Positions 11,845-21,488 of a DNA stretch of 29,750 nt are shown here, piece after piece (the stretch's first letter is position 1; each line of letters opens with the position of its first letter). The DNA is from Gymnopilus junonius (taxonomy: Eukaryota; Basidiomycota; Agaricomycetes; Agaricales; Galerinaceae). The position numbers and the translations under genes were made by a program. Location: contig JADNYJ010000396.1 of NCBI GenBank assembly GCA_015501075.1, forward strand, positions 1 through 29,750. Direction: 5' to 3'. The notes under the pieces were generated by a model. That model ran no database searches, was not told the origin of the DNA, and saw only the letters and a list, made by a program, of their open reading frames with translations.

Positions 11845-11892
11845 AATGGCGTCAAAGCTAACGGTGTCAATGGCGTCAACGCTAACGGAAAG
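11845..11892 (+). repeat. 24-bp tandem duplication at the start of the homocitrate synthase pseudogene
   Basis: Two 24-base units, 11845-11868 and 11869-11892, both start aatggcgtcaa and contain gctaacgg. They encode NGVKANGV and NGVNANGK. Asn-Gly-rich leaders are usual in agaricomycete homocitrate synthases as I recall them, which makes the repeat the likely start of that gene rather than the end of Plavaka. Confidence 0.65.
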
Positions 11893-12577
11893 CGGGGACA
11901 ACACGTTCCCCTAATGCCCATCTCGAACAGCAACGACTAAACCCCTACGCTCCCTGGGCTTCCGATTTCCTCTGCAACATCTCAAACTACAACATCATCG
12001 CGAGCACTCTTAGGGGTTCGTCGTTTTTTTTTGTATCCACAACCACGACAGATATTGACCGTTGAAAAAATTAGAGGGAGAACAATTCACGAATGCTTTC
12101 TTCGACACCGAGACCAAATTACCCATTGCCAAGGCCTTAGATGCTTTGTGTCGAGTACACTGAACTCACATCTCCAGCTGCCTCAGAACAATCTCGTCTC
12201 GATTGCGAGGACATCTGCAAGCTTGGACTAAAGGCGAAGATCCTCACTCACATCCGATGCAATATGGACGATGCTCGCATCGCCGTTGAGACAGGTACTT
12301 TCATCTCTTATTATCATTGGCATTCCGTTGACCAGAAATCTTTTTCAAGGTGTCGATGGGGGTCGATGTCATCATTGGTACATCCTCGTTCCTCCGTGAA
12401 TTCTCACATGGCAAGGACATGGCCTACATCACCAAGACGGCTATCGAAGTTATCGAATACGTCAAGCCCAAGGGCATTGAAGTTCGATTCTCGTCAGAGG
12501 ATTCCTTCCGCTCTGATCTTGTCAATCTCCTGTCAATTTACCAGACAGTCGACAAAATTGGTGTCAACCGAGTTGGT

Positions 12578-12593
12578 ATTGCCGAATTGCCGA
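12578..12593 (+). repeat. 8-bp tandem duplication inside the homocitrate synthase pseudogene
   Basis: The 8-mer attgccga occurs twice head to tail, at 12578-12585 and 12586-12593. The family reads [10 protein letters not shown] here, and one copy of the 8-mer is enough to encode it. The extra copy shifts the frame by two. Confidence 0.85.
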
Positions 12594-14553
12594 CACCGTG
12601 GGCTGTGCAAACCCAAGACAGGTGTAGATCTGGTCAGGACACTTCGGGGTGTTGTCGGATGTGACATTGAAATCCATCTTCCCAATGATACTGGCATGAG
12701 TATGATTTTCATCCTTCGCTCTCTTGATAAATGTGTATTTAACATAACGTTATTCTCCAGCTATCGCCAATGCATACACTGCTCTCGAAGCTGGTGCTAC
12801 TCATATCGATACCTGTAAGTTTTTTTCATATCTTAGTACCGAAGGCTTTGACTGAAGATTGCTCAGCTGTTCTTCGGAGAGCGTGTCGGTATCACCCCTC
12901 TCGGAGGTCTTGTTGCTTGCCTCTACGCTGCCAATCCAGAACATGTCAAATCCAAGTACAACCTGTCCATGCTCCTGAAATTGAGAACTTAGTCGCGGAG
13001 GCTGTAGAGGTCAACATCTCCTTCATGAACCCCATCACGTACAGTCCATCCCTTCATAGCGTCTACTTGAAATTTGACTCTCTCATTTTTTTTACAGCGA
13101 TCACTGCGCTTTCACGCACAAGGCCAGTATCCATGCCAAAGCTATTCTCAAGAACCCCAGTACATATGAGATCCTCAAGCCTGAAGATTTCGGTCTGACG
13201 CGCTATGTCTCTGTTGGGTAACATTCCTATCATTTTTCTTGCCCAAGACCAATCTCTGATTTGTTTTTATAGACACAGTCTCACAGGATGGGACGCCGTC
13301 AAGTCGCGTGTTGAACAACTCGGTCTACAGCTCACCGAGACCAGGTCAGTGCTTGGTCGATATCTTAGAGATAATGTATGAACTCATTGACTTGCCCTGC
13401 GCATCTAGATCAAGGATGCTACTGCTAAGATCAAGGAACTCGCTGACTACGAACGCAATCAATGGACGACGTCGACTCTTTTCTCCAGGTGTATCACTCC
13501 GGTATTCAATCTGGCAAGCTTGCTGTCGTCAGAAGGAGGTTTTGGATCGTCTCCTCAAGAAGCATCGTGACCAGGCTCAAGGACGGGAGTCTAGCCCTTC
13601 GAGAGAACGCGAAGAGTAAAGATCCTCCAGCAGGTTAATTTCAGCCTTGCGTATAGTGGAAGTCCCAGCATCGAATAACAGTGAATTCAAGTTTATAGGC
13701 TCGTTTCCAGCTTAACTATTAAAGTAGTCGAAAATCTGCAGATGTAACTACTTATGAAGATGCAAAAAGGGTAACTAAAAAGTATATGGCACCAATTTCC
13801 ACACATATGTCCCTTGTTCTGCTGCTGCCGCCTGTTCTACTGGAAAGCCCCACATCAGGAATATCCTTGAGGAAAGACTCAACTAGTGATGTAAGAGCGT
13901 AAGTACAATTCCCATGGAAGTACAAACTTGACAGACCAAAACTACTTCTCCACGAAGATTGAGGAGAAAGCGGAGGAGAAGTGATTGGAGAGAAGATGAG
14001 TGGCTTGTTTCTTTCAGCCTCAAAATTGATAGGAGAAATACACTGCAAAGTAGATCGGGGCAAGCTCTATGCCCCTTCATGGGGAGGCCACATGTGCGGC
14101 ATGTAGGCAACTTGTGGGGGAGCATTCTGATTCTGAAGGGTTCAGAATCGACAGCGACAAAACTTCTGATTTGGTCTTATATTGGAAAATTTGAACAATA
14201 ATGACAAAAATTTTTGAGTCTTGTCTGAAACAGCAGATCAGGCCTTCACCTTCTGACTGCATCGTCCTGGTGTCCATGATCAGTATTCACATTAATTATG
14301 AAGCCATATATAACTCCAGGTTTAAACCAGAATAACGACAAACCATGTCGGTTAAAACTGTGCAGGTGGAGAATGACACTTGCTTATATAAAAGATTGAG
14401 CCATCGCCAAGGGCAACTGATCATGAAATCATACTCCCTGCTCTACAGGTTTGGTGTCCGAGATTTTGCGGATTAGAGGCCCTAGATGGAAGTTGCGCTG
14501 AGTATTTTTTTTTTGAAATTTGGGTGGAAATCTAGGAATGTCTATCAATAAAG

Positions 14554-14578
14554 ACCCCTCTCAAAACGTGAGAGGGGT
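14554..14578. repeat. Perfect 10-bp stem, 5-base loop hairpin
   Basis: acccctctca at 14554-14563 is the exact reverse complement of tgagaggggt at 14569-14578, with loop aaacg. Flanking ATAA and TTAT could extend the stem across a small internal bulge. It resembles an intrinsic terminator in shape, but this is a fungal genome, and no gene ends close by. Confidence 0.8.
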
Positions 14579-14609
14579 TTATCACAAGGTCCGGGTTTTG
14601 GCAGGGCAG

Positions 14610-14624
14610 TGTCAACTTTTGACA
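14610..14624. repeat. Short inverted repeat TGTCAA-ctt-TTGACA
   Basis: tgtcaa at 14610-14615 is the reverse complement of ttgaca at 14619-14624, around ctt. It lies 31 bases after the larger hairpin. TGTCAA/TTGACA can form a binding site for a dimeric regulator, but chance is also possible. Confidence 0.5.
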
Positions 14625-14914
14625 AATAAATTTCTCCCACCATAGAAAGGGGATTCTGAGATTGACTTATGAGAGAACATTAATTATTTGGCATCCTAAG
14701 TGTTCAAAACTGAATTTTCCACAATTTTTGGAACTGCTAGAACGGAAAGGCAGGCCTCGTAAAACAAGAGCCCATTTCTCAAGGATTTTGTAGTCTCAGA
14801 TAGCTTTGATCGCTGGCGTCACATGCGGGTCACATCGGCCCGTTTCTTTCGACAGGCTTCCACATACCGCGTCGTCGACGTTCTCTAATCTCTCCTCTTC
14901 CTTTCTGCTCTCGT

Positions 14915-17065
14915 ATGGCGCGTGGCCAGAAGCCTCGCGATGAGAAACTTGCTCTTACCGTCAAAGCCATCAAGGAATGTGGTTGGAGGTCAATCAATCA
15001 CTTCGTCGAGGTTTTCTATACCTCCCCTGAGGCAATCCAGAGCCTTCGCTATCAACCCGACGCAGTCTATGGTCCTGAATGAATCATGTCTGCGTGGATG
15101 GCGAACGTACCCCGAGGAGAGGCGAAGCAACAGTTGAATCTTAGCATCACACGAAAGGCTGCTGAAATCATGGTCGACGAATCCACTGCTGCCTACCACC
15201 AGGAGTCCCTACAACTATCAGCCTCTGGTCTTAATTCCTGCCATGTAGATATGAATTTTGGGCTCGAGCATCTCAAGACTGTCTACTGCATGTTTATGCC
15301 CTGCCTGACCCTTCTCCTCACCACTATCTTGACTGCTGAGAATGATTACGAAAGGAAGAAAGGAGTAGAGAAAAGGGGCAAGGAGAATATGGCCGCTAAG
15401 GTGAGTTTTGACATGGAGTTTATTGTCCCTGGGTCTAATCTGCACATAGATCATTGTTGTCATTCTCAGTGTGCTTCTCTTCTTCTGAAATCGTGCCACC
15501 AATATGTTCCAAGTCATCATGGGTGTTTTCTTGTCAAGTTCCGGTGCTAGTCATAGAATTATTGATACATTCAATCATATGGGCTTGTCTGTCAGCTATC
15601 AGTGGGTTGCTGAAAATGTTACTACATATGTGTGATGTTCATGTTGCGAGGAATGTGTTAGAATGGTTCAAACATCTCTGAAGACACTTTCTGAAGATGC
15701 CAAATTACAAGCTCAGTCAAATGTCAAGAAAACGAAGGGGCTCTGGGGTGTTGTCTATGACAACATTAATTTCACTCTATGTAAAGCCTCCCAACGCCTT
15801 GACTCAGCCACCCAGCAAATCAATGCAACAACTCTTGCAGTATTCTCCTTGCCAAAGAAATTTACCAGAAAAGCCTATGCTAAAGCCTTGTCGATCGCCA
15901 AACGAAATAAACTCGCAGGTTTACGGAGGTTACTTTACCTTGATTCACTCACACCATCCATCGAGAAACATGCTCAAGTCACTGCAGCTTTCAAACATAC
16001 TATACGTTCAATCATTCTGGCCAACTGTCCAGGTAAAATGTGTCGAAGATGCCCCACCAAACTGCTGTGCCAACATACTAAGAAGCTCAAACCCAAAATC
16101 CGCTGTCTTTCCAGTGAGAAGACACACTTCTTCCCTCTTCCGGCCTTGAATGAAGAAGAGGCTTCCATGGGTGGCACAATCCGGGTCATCGAGAAAATAT
16201 ACACACACTGTTGGGGCTTGCAGTGGAAATCATTGAAGTTGAGCTTCGCTTATTAGTTGGAGATTGGCTTACAATTCGGAACTTGCGCCTGATGAAAGAT
16301 GAACAACGTGATGAGTTCTCGAGCTTTCTGCGATTTGACTGGGTCCAAGAAGCTGCCATGCCTTTCCATTTCCAACTCAACGCTCTGTACATGATATGCC
16401 GGATACATTTAGGAACAATGGCCCAGCAAAATCCCAGCTCATTGGAGCACCATCGCAATCTTCTTCGAAGAGCCAAGCTTGATACAAAGAAGCCAGAATA
16501 CAATAAAGCGAAGGAACTGGTAATGCATTCACTTATTGCACGTATTCTTGATTGCACAAGGTTTGGATTCAGGCTGTCTGTCAAGTGTGTTTGCCTTCCT
16601 CACTTTGAATTTCCTAGGATCATTCTCAGCAAAAGATCAGTGGCGAACTCAAGGACTGGAAACCGAGTTGTGATGAATTTGAAAAGGTTGTTGATGGAAT
16701 ATATTCAAGATTCATGACTACCTCAGCTGCTCATGAAGCACTAGAAATAGGCGACGAAGTTCTGGCTCATTCAATTCTGTTCATACGTGACAGCCTTTTT
16801 TTCTGGGAATTCTGTGATGCTATCCGTGACGCAGATGTGGGTCGAATGTGGGTTGTCTATGACTTTTGGGTCTATATGACGCATGGGGCAGGCTGTCATA
16901 ATTATGGCAACGAGATCCTGGAAATGAAGGCAATGTTCACACATGAATTCCCATGGAATGGAAGACTTTAATGTCAAGCATGGATTTGCTGATCCAGATG
17001 GAACGATGGAAGTTGACTGCAGTCTGGACCCCATTTTGCGGCTGAATGTCCCTTTAGTAATGTAG
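14915..17065 (+). pseudogene. DUF6589-family protein, broken
   Basis: This matches the large agaricomycete DUF6589 family, whose biochemical role is not established and which I suspect is mobile. The ATG at 14915 gives MARGQKPRDEKLALTVKAI. Later blocks are TAENDYERKKGVEKRGKEN, NRATNMFQVIMGVFLSSSG, HRIIDTFNHMGLSVSYQ, WGVVYDNINFTLCKASQRL, EKTHFFPLPALNEEEAS, VELRLLVGDWLTIRNLRLM, DWVQEAAMPFHFQLNALYM, KLDTKKPEYNKAKELVMHS, AHSILFIRDSLFFWEFCDA and DVGRMWVVYDFWVYMTHGA. Introns 15401-15449 and 15602-15661 keep the frame, and another starts near 16560. In-frame TGA codons lie at 15080-15082 and 15486-15488; the second stands where relatives have Arg. Frame changes occur near 16205, 16640 and 16955. After HEFP the usual C-terminus is missing: an unrelated-looking tail, KHGFADPDGTMEVDCSLDP, runs to a stop at 17065. 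Confidence 0.85.
15401..15449 (+). other. Intron of the DUF6589 gene
   Basis: This 49-base segment begins gtgagttttg and ends cacatag. The upstream exon ends in phase 0 after KENMAAK and the downstream exon continues IIVVILSV in the same frame, as the family expects. Confidence 0.8.
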
Positions 17066-17105
17066 CTCTCAGTAACATGTCAGACAATGCAAATCAGTAG
17101 CTTAC

Positions 17106-19344
17106 TCACCGTTCATGAGAATAGTTCAGAAGCTGCCACTGAATTATATTCGCAGGAGCCTGGGATGGACCTGGCATGTAGGAATCAAGGAAAGGATCGA
17201 CATTTTGATCTTGTTTAGAGCGCTTGGACTTTCGTTTGGCAGCATTTTACAGGTCCTGGTCATGCCTTGCCGTGCAGAAGTGTTGTAGAACTGAAAGAAG
17301 GGAAGTCAGTGTTGCATCGTGAAGACTGATTTAATGATGGCTCGAATAATTGTTTGGTTGAGTTCAGCCAGTTCAAGAGGATATGGGCTTTGTCAATGAG
17401 GCGATTGAGGTTTTCGTCGGTGAGGATCCATTCGCGAGAGAAGAAAGGGTAGCTAGCCTTGACACTAGCCCATTGTTCATCACGCCAAGAGAGAAGAATG
17501 TCACGAAGGGTGTCGCGCTCTGCTTTGGAACAACGCAGCGTTGCCTGCGGCAGAGCGCAATAATTGCTGTTGGCCCTCCTGGGTCGGCATCGTCGAGTAT
17601 AGGATTAGGCGTCTCTTCAGTCCTTCAAGAGTTTGAAGGTGATGGGCAATACGTTCACATTCCAAGGCAGTGGGAACGCCCACCAGCATATCAGGATGTT
17701 CTCAACAGGCGCGGAACTGCATCCACACTGACTTCCTGTCAGAACTCCCTGTTCTTCGACCTCCCACTCTATCATCGGCTGCCTTATGTCCAGCTCCAAG
17801 TCGTCCAATGGTTGGTATGATGGAAAACCGGGGAGATTGGGTTGGGGCCGGAAGTAAGTAGTTGCATATTGTCGCATGCACCATAAAGACTGACTTCGAT
17901 TGATGTATTCTCGTGCTGCAGAGTCCATCTTGCTTCTCTTCTTCCCATCTGCAACTGCCTTCCTGGTCGGCTCCTCCCCTTCTACACCCACAGGCTCGAA
18001 TGCCCTGGTTCGATGATCCATATTATTCGTGCCTTCATTCCTTCTTGACAGCCAGCCCTCCCGCCCTTTTGAAATGCACTCTCCAAATCATCAACGCCAA
18101 ATATCACCGACTGTTCAATATCCGGGATGTCCACACCCATTCCTGCAGCCACCGTTGCGAATATCATACGCATTTCTGTGCCATCTCGGAAAAGGGTGAG
18201 TCCTTTTTCTTTGAAATCCTCGGAGTTAACAGCTGTGAAGGCACGCAGACATTTCCGCAGGTCTGGAGCAATGACCGCCCGACATCGATCGCGTGCGAGG
18301 CAGCATAATTTTCGCGTCGAAAAGTAGAAGATCATTTTCGGGAAGTCGGCAGGGGATTTGGCATCAGTTGGGATGAAAGCAAACAAGTCGCCAGGGAAGA
18401 GGCGGAGTATTCCATTGGGCGCACCCATTGCACAAGGTTTGGATGGTCCACTCCAAGATCCAATCCGTAGAATGGCTGTTCACCTCCCATGCCCAGAGTC
18501 TGGTAGATTGTGGTAAAGGTTTTCATGGAACAGGTTCCAGTGAGCGCCAGCCAAGGAATTTCTGTCCCTGCGATAATTTTTAGAGTCTCCAGCTCGCCGT
18601 AGTCCTTCCTAAACTCATCCTTCCAACTAGCAATGACATGTGCTTCATCCACCACCATGGCGACAACCTTGCGTCGAAATTCTTCATGTCGAAATAGTTT
18701 CTTGAAGCGGGGATTACGAAGCAAGCATTCCGGCGATGCATAGCAAATCTGAAAGTCACCCCGAGCAAGGTTTGTGAATATACTGTCATCATGGTTATCT
18801 TCGTTAACAGCTACAGCAGATATCTTGACTACTTGGTTTGTACCTGGAACAGGTACAGGCAGAGTCTCTGTAAACTGTCATACCTACCCTCTGTAAGCAT
18901 ACATCTTCTCTCTCCATAATCCCCAACACTTACCTGGTCTTTTTGCAGTGATTTAAGTGGACAGACCACAACAACGATTCCCTCAAACCCAGCCAACTCT
19001 GCAGCGATTGCAAGCATCACAAAGACCAAGGACTTGCCGGCCCCTGTCCCTGCTATTGCTATGACATCGCGCCCTTCCAAAACCTTTTCCGTCACTTTCA
19101 TCTGCCAAGATCTCGGTGCATATCCGAAGATGGCTTTCATCATGTCTTCCAACATTGCAGAAGCGATCCTTTTCCCAAGACGTGGTCATTTCGTTGTAGA
19201 GGATGGGGCGGGGGATTGGGAGGGGCTTGGGCTTGGAGTCTTGCGACGGCGAGGGGTGCTAAACTGACTCGGAGGTTGAAGTGTGTTCACGGATAGGGCA
19301 TTTGGCTGCAGGGGTAGCCGACGAGGAGTAGCTGGAGCCTCCAT
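17106..19344 (-). pseudogene. RecQ-like DEAH-box DNA helicase, broken
   Basis: The intact family are SF2 helicases that use ATP to unwind DNA; agaricomycetes carry many divergent copies. From the ATG at 19344-19342: a Pro/Ser-rich basic leader, a helicase entry block FGYAPRSWQMKVTEKVLEG, Walker A AGTGAGKS (19030-19053), an intron at 18844-18933, AVAVNEDN, ICYASPECLLRNPRFKKLF, the DEAH box (18638-18649), PWLALTGTCSMKTFTTIYQ, FYGLDLGVDHPNLVQWVRP, FSTRKLCCLARDRCRAV, FATVAAGMGVDIPDI and KGGRAGCQEG (motif VI). A C-terminal Cys-poor region with EYINRSQSLWCMRQYA and SWRDEQWASVKASYPFFSR follows, ending near KRKSKRSKQDQ. Breaks: in-frame TGA at 19186-19188, frame changes after the intron and near 18400 and 18010. 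In motif VI the RAGR pattern reads RAGC (TGT at 18048-18050), so the arginine finger is gone. Confidence 0.85.
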
Positions 19345-20559
19345 TACTTCGCCATTGCTGTTATTTTGAGCTCCATGATGAGCATAGTGAATATCTAACT
19401 GATTTTTGCACTCATATTCTCCTATGTCACGCTGTGATTTCCGGTAATTAAAACTTTTCTAATGATTTTGATGAGAGACTATAATTTGATATCTAATGGT
19501 TGGTAGTAGTTGTCACTGCCCTCCCATATGGCGTACTTTGGGACAAGACCGTCCCCGCGTGCACGTGGACAGTCTTGGTACGAGACTACAAATTTGAGGC
19601 CGATTTTTGGGATTTTCGCGGACATAATGGGTCACTGGTCACTGCGGCCTGTCTAGATCCAGATAACTGGTGGAGTCAGAAAACTAGGCGTGAGGAGAAT
19701 TTCCAAGACTTACGAGACTCGCACCTTTGAAACTGCAAAACTTCTGATAGACCATGGACCGCAAGTTGCCTTTGCCTTTGTCTCTCGATTCCCTGTCCAC
19801 CCAGAATATCTGTTTCTTCCCAGGTAGGTATGTAGGTAGATAACCGGCAAGTTAACATTAGAAGCTAGGTCATGAATTTAGAATTCTGCCAGGCAGACTG
19901 TGTTGACCATCCCTGATCATGAGTACTTTATTGCCTCCAGGCCACATGTGCACACCCTTTCAGCTGAGTCATCAAAACCCTCTGATACTGCCCATCCACA
20001 CGAGTTAGAGCCTAATTCATCATCGAAGACAATACTCAGGCTTTATATCCCCTTGTCTTTAAGTATTGTGAAACACCACTAAGGTAGCACTGCCTTTATC
20101 TGCTCAGTCCTCTTGACAAAAACTGAACAGCACACCGTAGCCTTGGAATGGGTTCATCTCTTTGGAAGTCCTCTGAATCCACTGCCGGGTGCCTGTTTCA
20201 ACGTATGATGTCATTCAATTTGATCATCATAGTAATGTCCATAATTAATTATAATTCTTTCGGGTCTACACCCAGATAGAACAACATGGCTGCTGCACCT
20301 CGCATAAATGTTCTATATGCCATGGGTCCATGTACAGAACACTTCTATTCATGATCAGTCATTCCAAGTATACTGTCTCATGTGTACACATCAGCCTCTT
20401 TGATGTTCAGTCGTTCCAAGTCTTGGAAGTGGCGAACATTTTGACTGCTGCACACCAGTACTCCTATTTGAGATTTCTAGTTCCACCATCTCAAAACCAC
20501 CACCATCCCAACTGCTCGGATCAGATGAGGTTATGGAGGACAACTCGACTGTGGGATTG
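19345..20559. other. Gene-free stretch upstream of the helicase
   Basis: No supportable gene. This should contain the helicase promoter near 19345-19450. The remaining open frames are short and show no motif or splice consistency. It may be remnant transposon DNA leading into the reverse transcriptase fragment. Confidence 0.5.
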
Positions 20560-20731
20560 TCTGCTAATGTTCTGTGCCAGAGCAACTGGAGTGGATGTTG
20601 GGCCATTCCATTCTGCCACTGTGCTGCATGTTGGCCCTTGGAGCAATCGGGAAGAAGTTGGTCTCAAGGGCCATTCCCTCAATGTTTTGTGCTCGGTGAA
20701 TTGATTGGAAGCTGGTCCTAATGGCCATTCC
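20560..20731. repeat. Degenerate tandem repeat, three units of about 54-68 bp
   Basis: Read on the minus strand, units begin with ggaatggcc at 20731, 20677 and 20609. They continue with related sequence (ttaggaccagcttc against ttgagaccaacttc), and two of them end with the similar gcacaaaacattga and gcacagaacattag. The units differ by length and substitutions, so this is an old minisatellite or a repetitive coding block. It lies directly upstream of the reverse transcriptase fragment and could be part of that element. Confidence 0.5.
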
Positions 20732-20777
20732 ATCATTTTTTCGAGTTTGCACCACAAGGGTATTTGGGCAATCAGAG

Positions 20778-21357
20778 TACATCTTCTTACAGGTGATAAT
20801 TCATCACTGGGTTTTTGGAACATTTATTTTTCAGATCTACGGATTCCAGATGACCCAGATGACCTTGTTCTTGGTGGAATTTATATCAGCCATGTTGAAC
20901 AAGCCGATGACATTGCTCTATGATCTATCACAATTGAAGGCTTACAAAGGAAAGTAAACCACTTCATGCAATGGTGTGCCCGAAACTCGATGCTCATCAG
21001 TGCATTGAAATCCAAATGGATGGCATTCACATGTTGTTCTTTTGTGGATTCCGATTTAATGATCAATGGGAGTCCTATTGAACGAGTCACATATTACAAG
21101 TATATTGGAGTGAATTTCATATCTGATACAAAGCATATGTTTTCCAAACCCTACAAGGTCAAAGCGTCAAAGGCTTGTTCAGCTGCTCATGTCTGTTTTG
21201 TGATGGAATTGCATATTGGAACTCTTTTGCTGCAGGATGCAAAAACACTCTACATGGCAAGAGTCAATCTACATCTCATATTAGTGGTTATAATTTGACA
21301 TGCATAGTTTGTCTGCAAAATGGTTGGTTAGGACGGAATTCCACATTGAACAGGTAG
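20778..21357 (+). mobile_element. Non-LTR (LINE-like) reverse transcriptase fragment
   Basis: The fragment holds the palm region of a fungal LINE-type reverse transcriptase, which would copy element RNA at the insertion target. GDNSSLGFWNIYFSDLRIP corresponds to the usual QGD(P)xSPxLWNxYFxD block. Next comes HVEQADDIAL, the catalytic ADD motif C at about 20896-20920, then TIEGLQRKVNHFMQWCARN, SALKSKWMAF, GSPIERVTYYKYIGVNFIS and LYMARVNLHLI. An in-frame TGA at 20921-20923 directly follows the ADD motif, and the frame changes near 21270. The fingers, endonuclease and most of the 3' half are missing, and no poly-A tail or target duplication is visible. This is a dead, truncated copy. Confidence 0.72.
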
Positions 21358-21488
21358 ACTGGTAGTGGGCTATGCCCCTTGCCGGCCCTACTGCATCATT
21401 AAATATCAGACAATCAAAGTACAGTGCTTCAAGATCACTAGAATAAAATTCAAGATGGAAAATAACAAAACATCAGCATCCTAATTCT

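Larger units (their letters stand above)
11845..13619 (+). pseudogene. LYS20: Homocitrate synthase pseudogene (alpha-aminoadipate lysine pathway)
   Basis: The intact enzyme condenses acetyl-CoA with 2-oxoglutarate, the first step of fungal lysine synthesis. Nearly the whole protein is recognisable in order: NPYAPWASDFL, ASTLR|EGEQFTNAFFDTET (split by an intron), [149 protein letters not shown] and a C-terminus ending at 13617-13619. Introns are retained, so this is not a retrocopy. Lesions: about 2 bases lost near 12146-12151, an extra G at 12357-12362, an 8-bp duplication at 12578-12593, one base lost near 12626, a GC in place of GT at the donor near 12693, about 5 bases lost near 12873, and further shifts near 12980 and 13530. 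The metal-binding HxH reads HLP (CCC at 12681-12683). It cannot make active enzyme. Confidence 0.93.
13620..14914. other. Non-coding stretch between the homocitrate synthase and DUF6589 pseudogenes
   Basis: No gene is supported in these 1.3 kb. The stretch is AT-rich, with poly-T and poly-A runs near 14507 and 14700. It contains a strong hairpin at 14554-14578 and a short inverted repeat at 14610-14624, listed separately. Small open frames lack motifs. Confidence 0.55.

Noticed and set aside
12141..12818. 225-codon plus-strand open frame
   Set aside because: It is only partly real. The homocitrate synthase motifs lie in other frames across most of it, and the long frame arises because indels join frames by chance.
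14554..14578. Rho-independent terminator
   Set aside because: The shape fits, but eukaryotic polymerase II does not use such signals and no gene ends immediately upstream.
18840..18856. GTACCTG-gaa-CAGGTAC inverted repeat
   Set aside because: It overlaps the helicase intron acceptor. A 7-bp arm is short enough to be chance in 30 kb.
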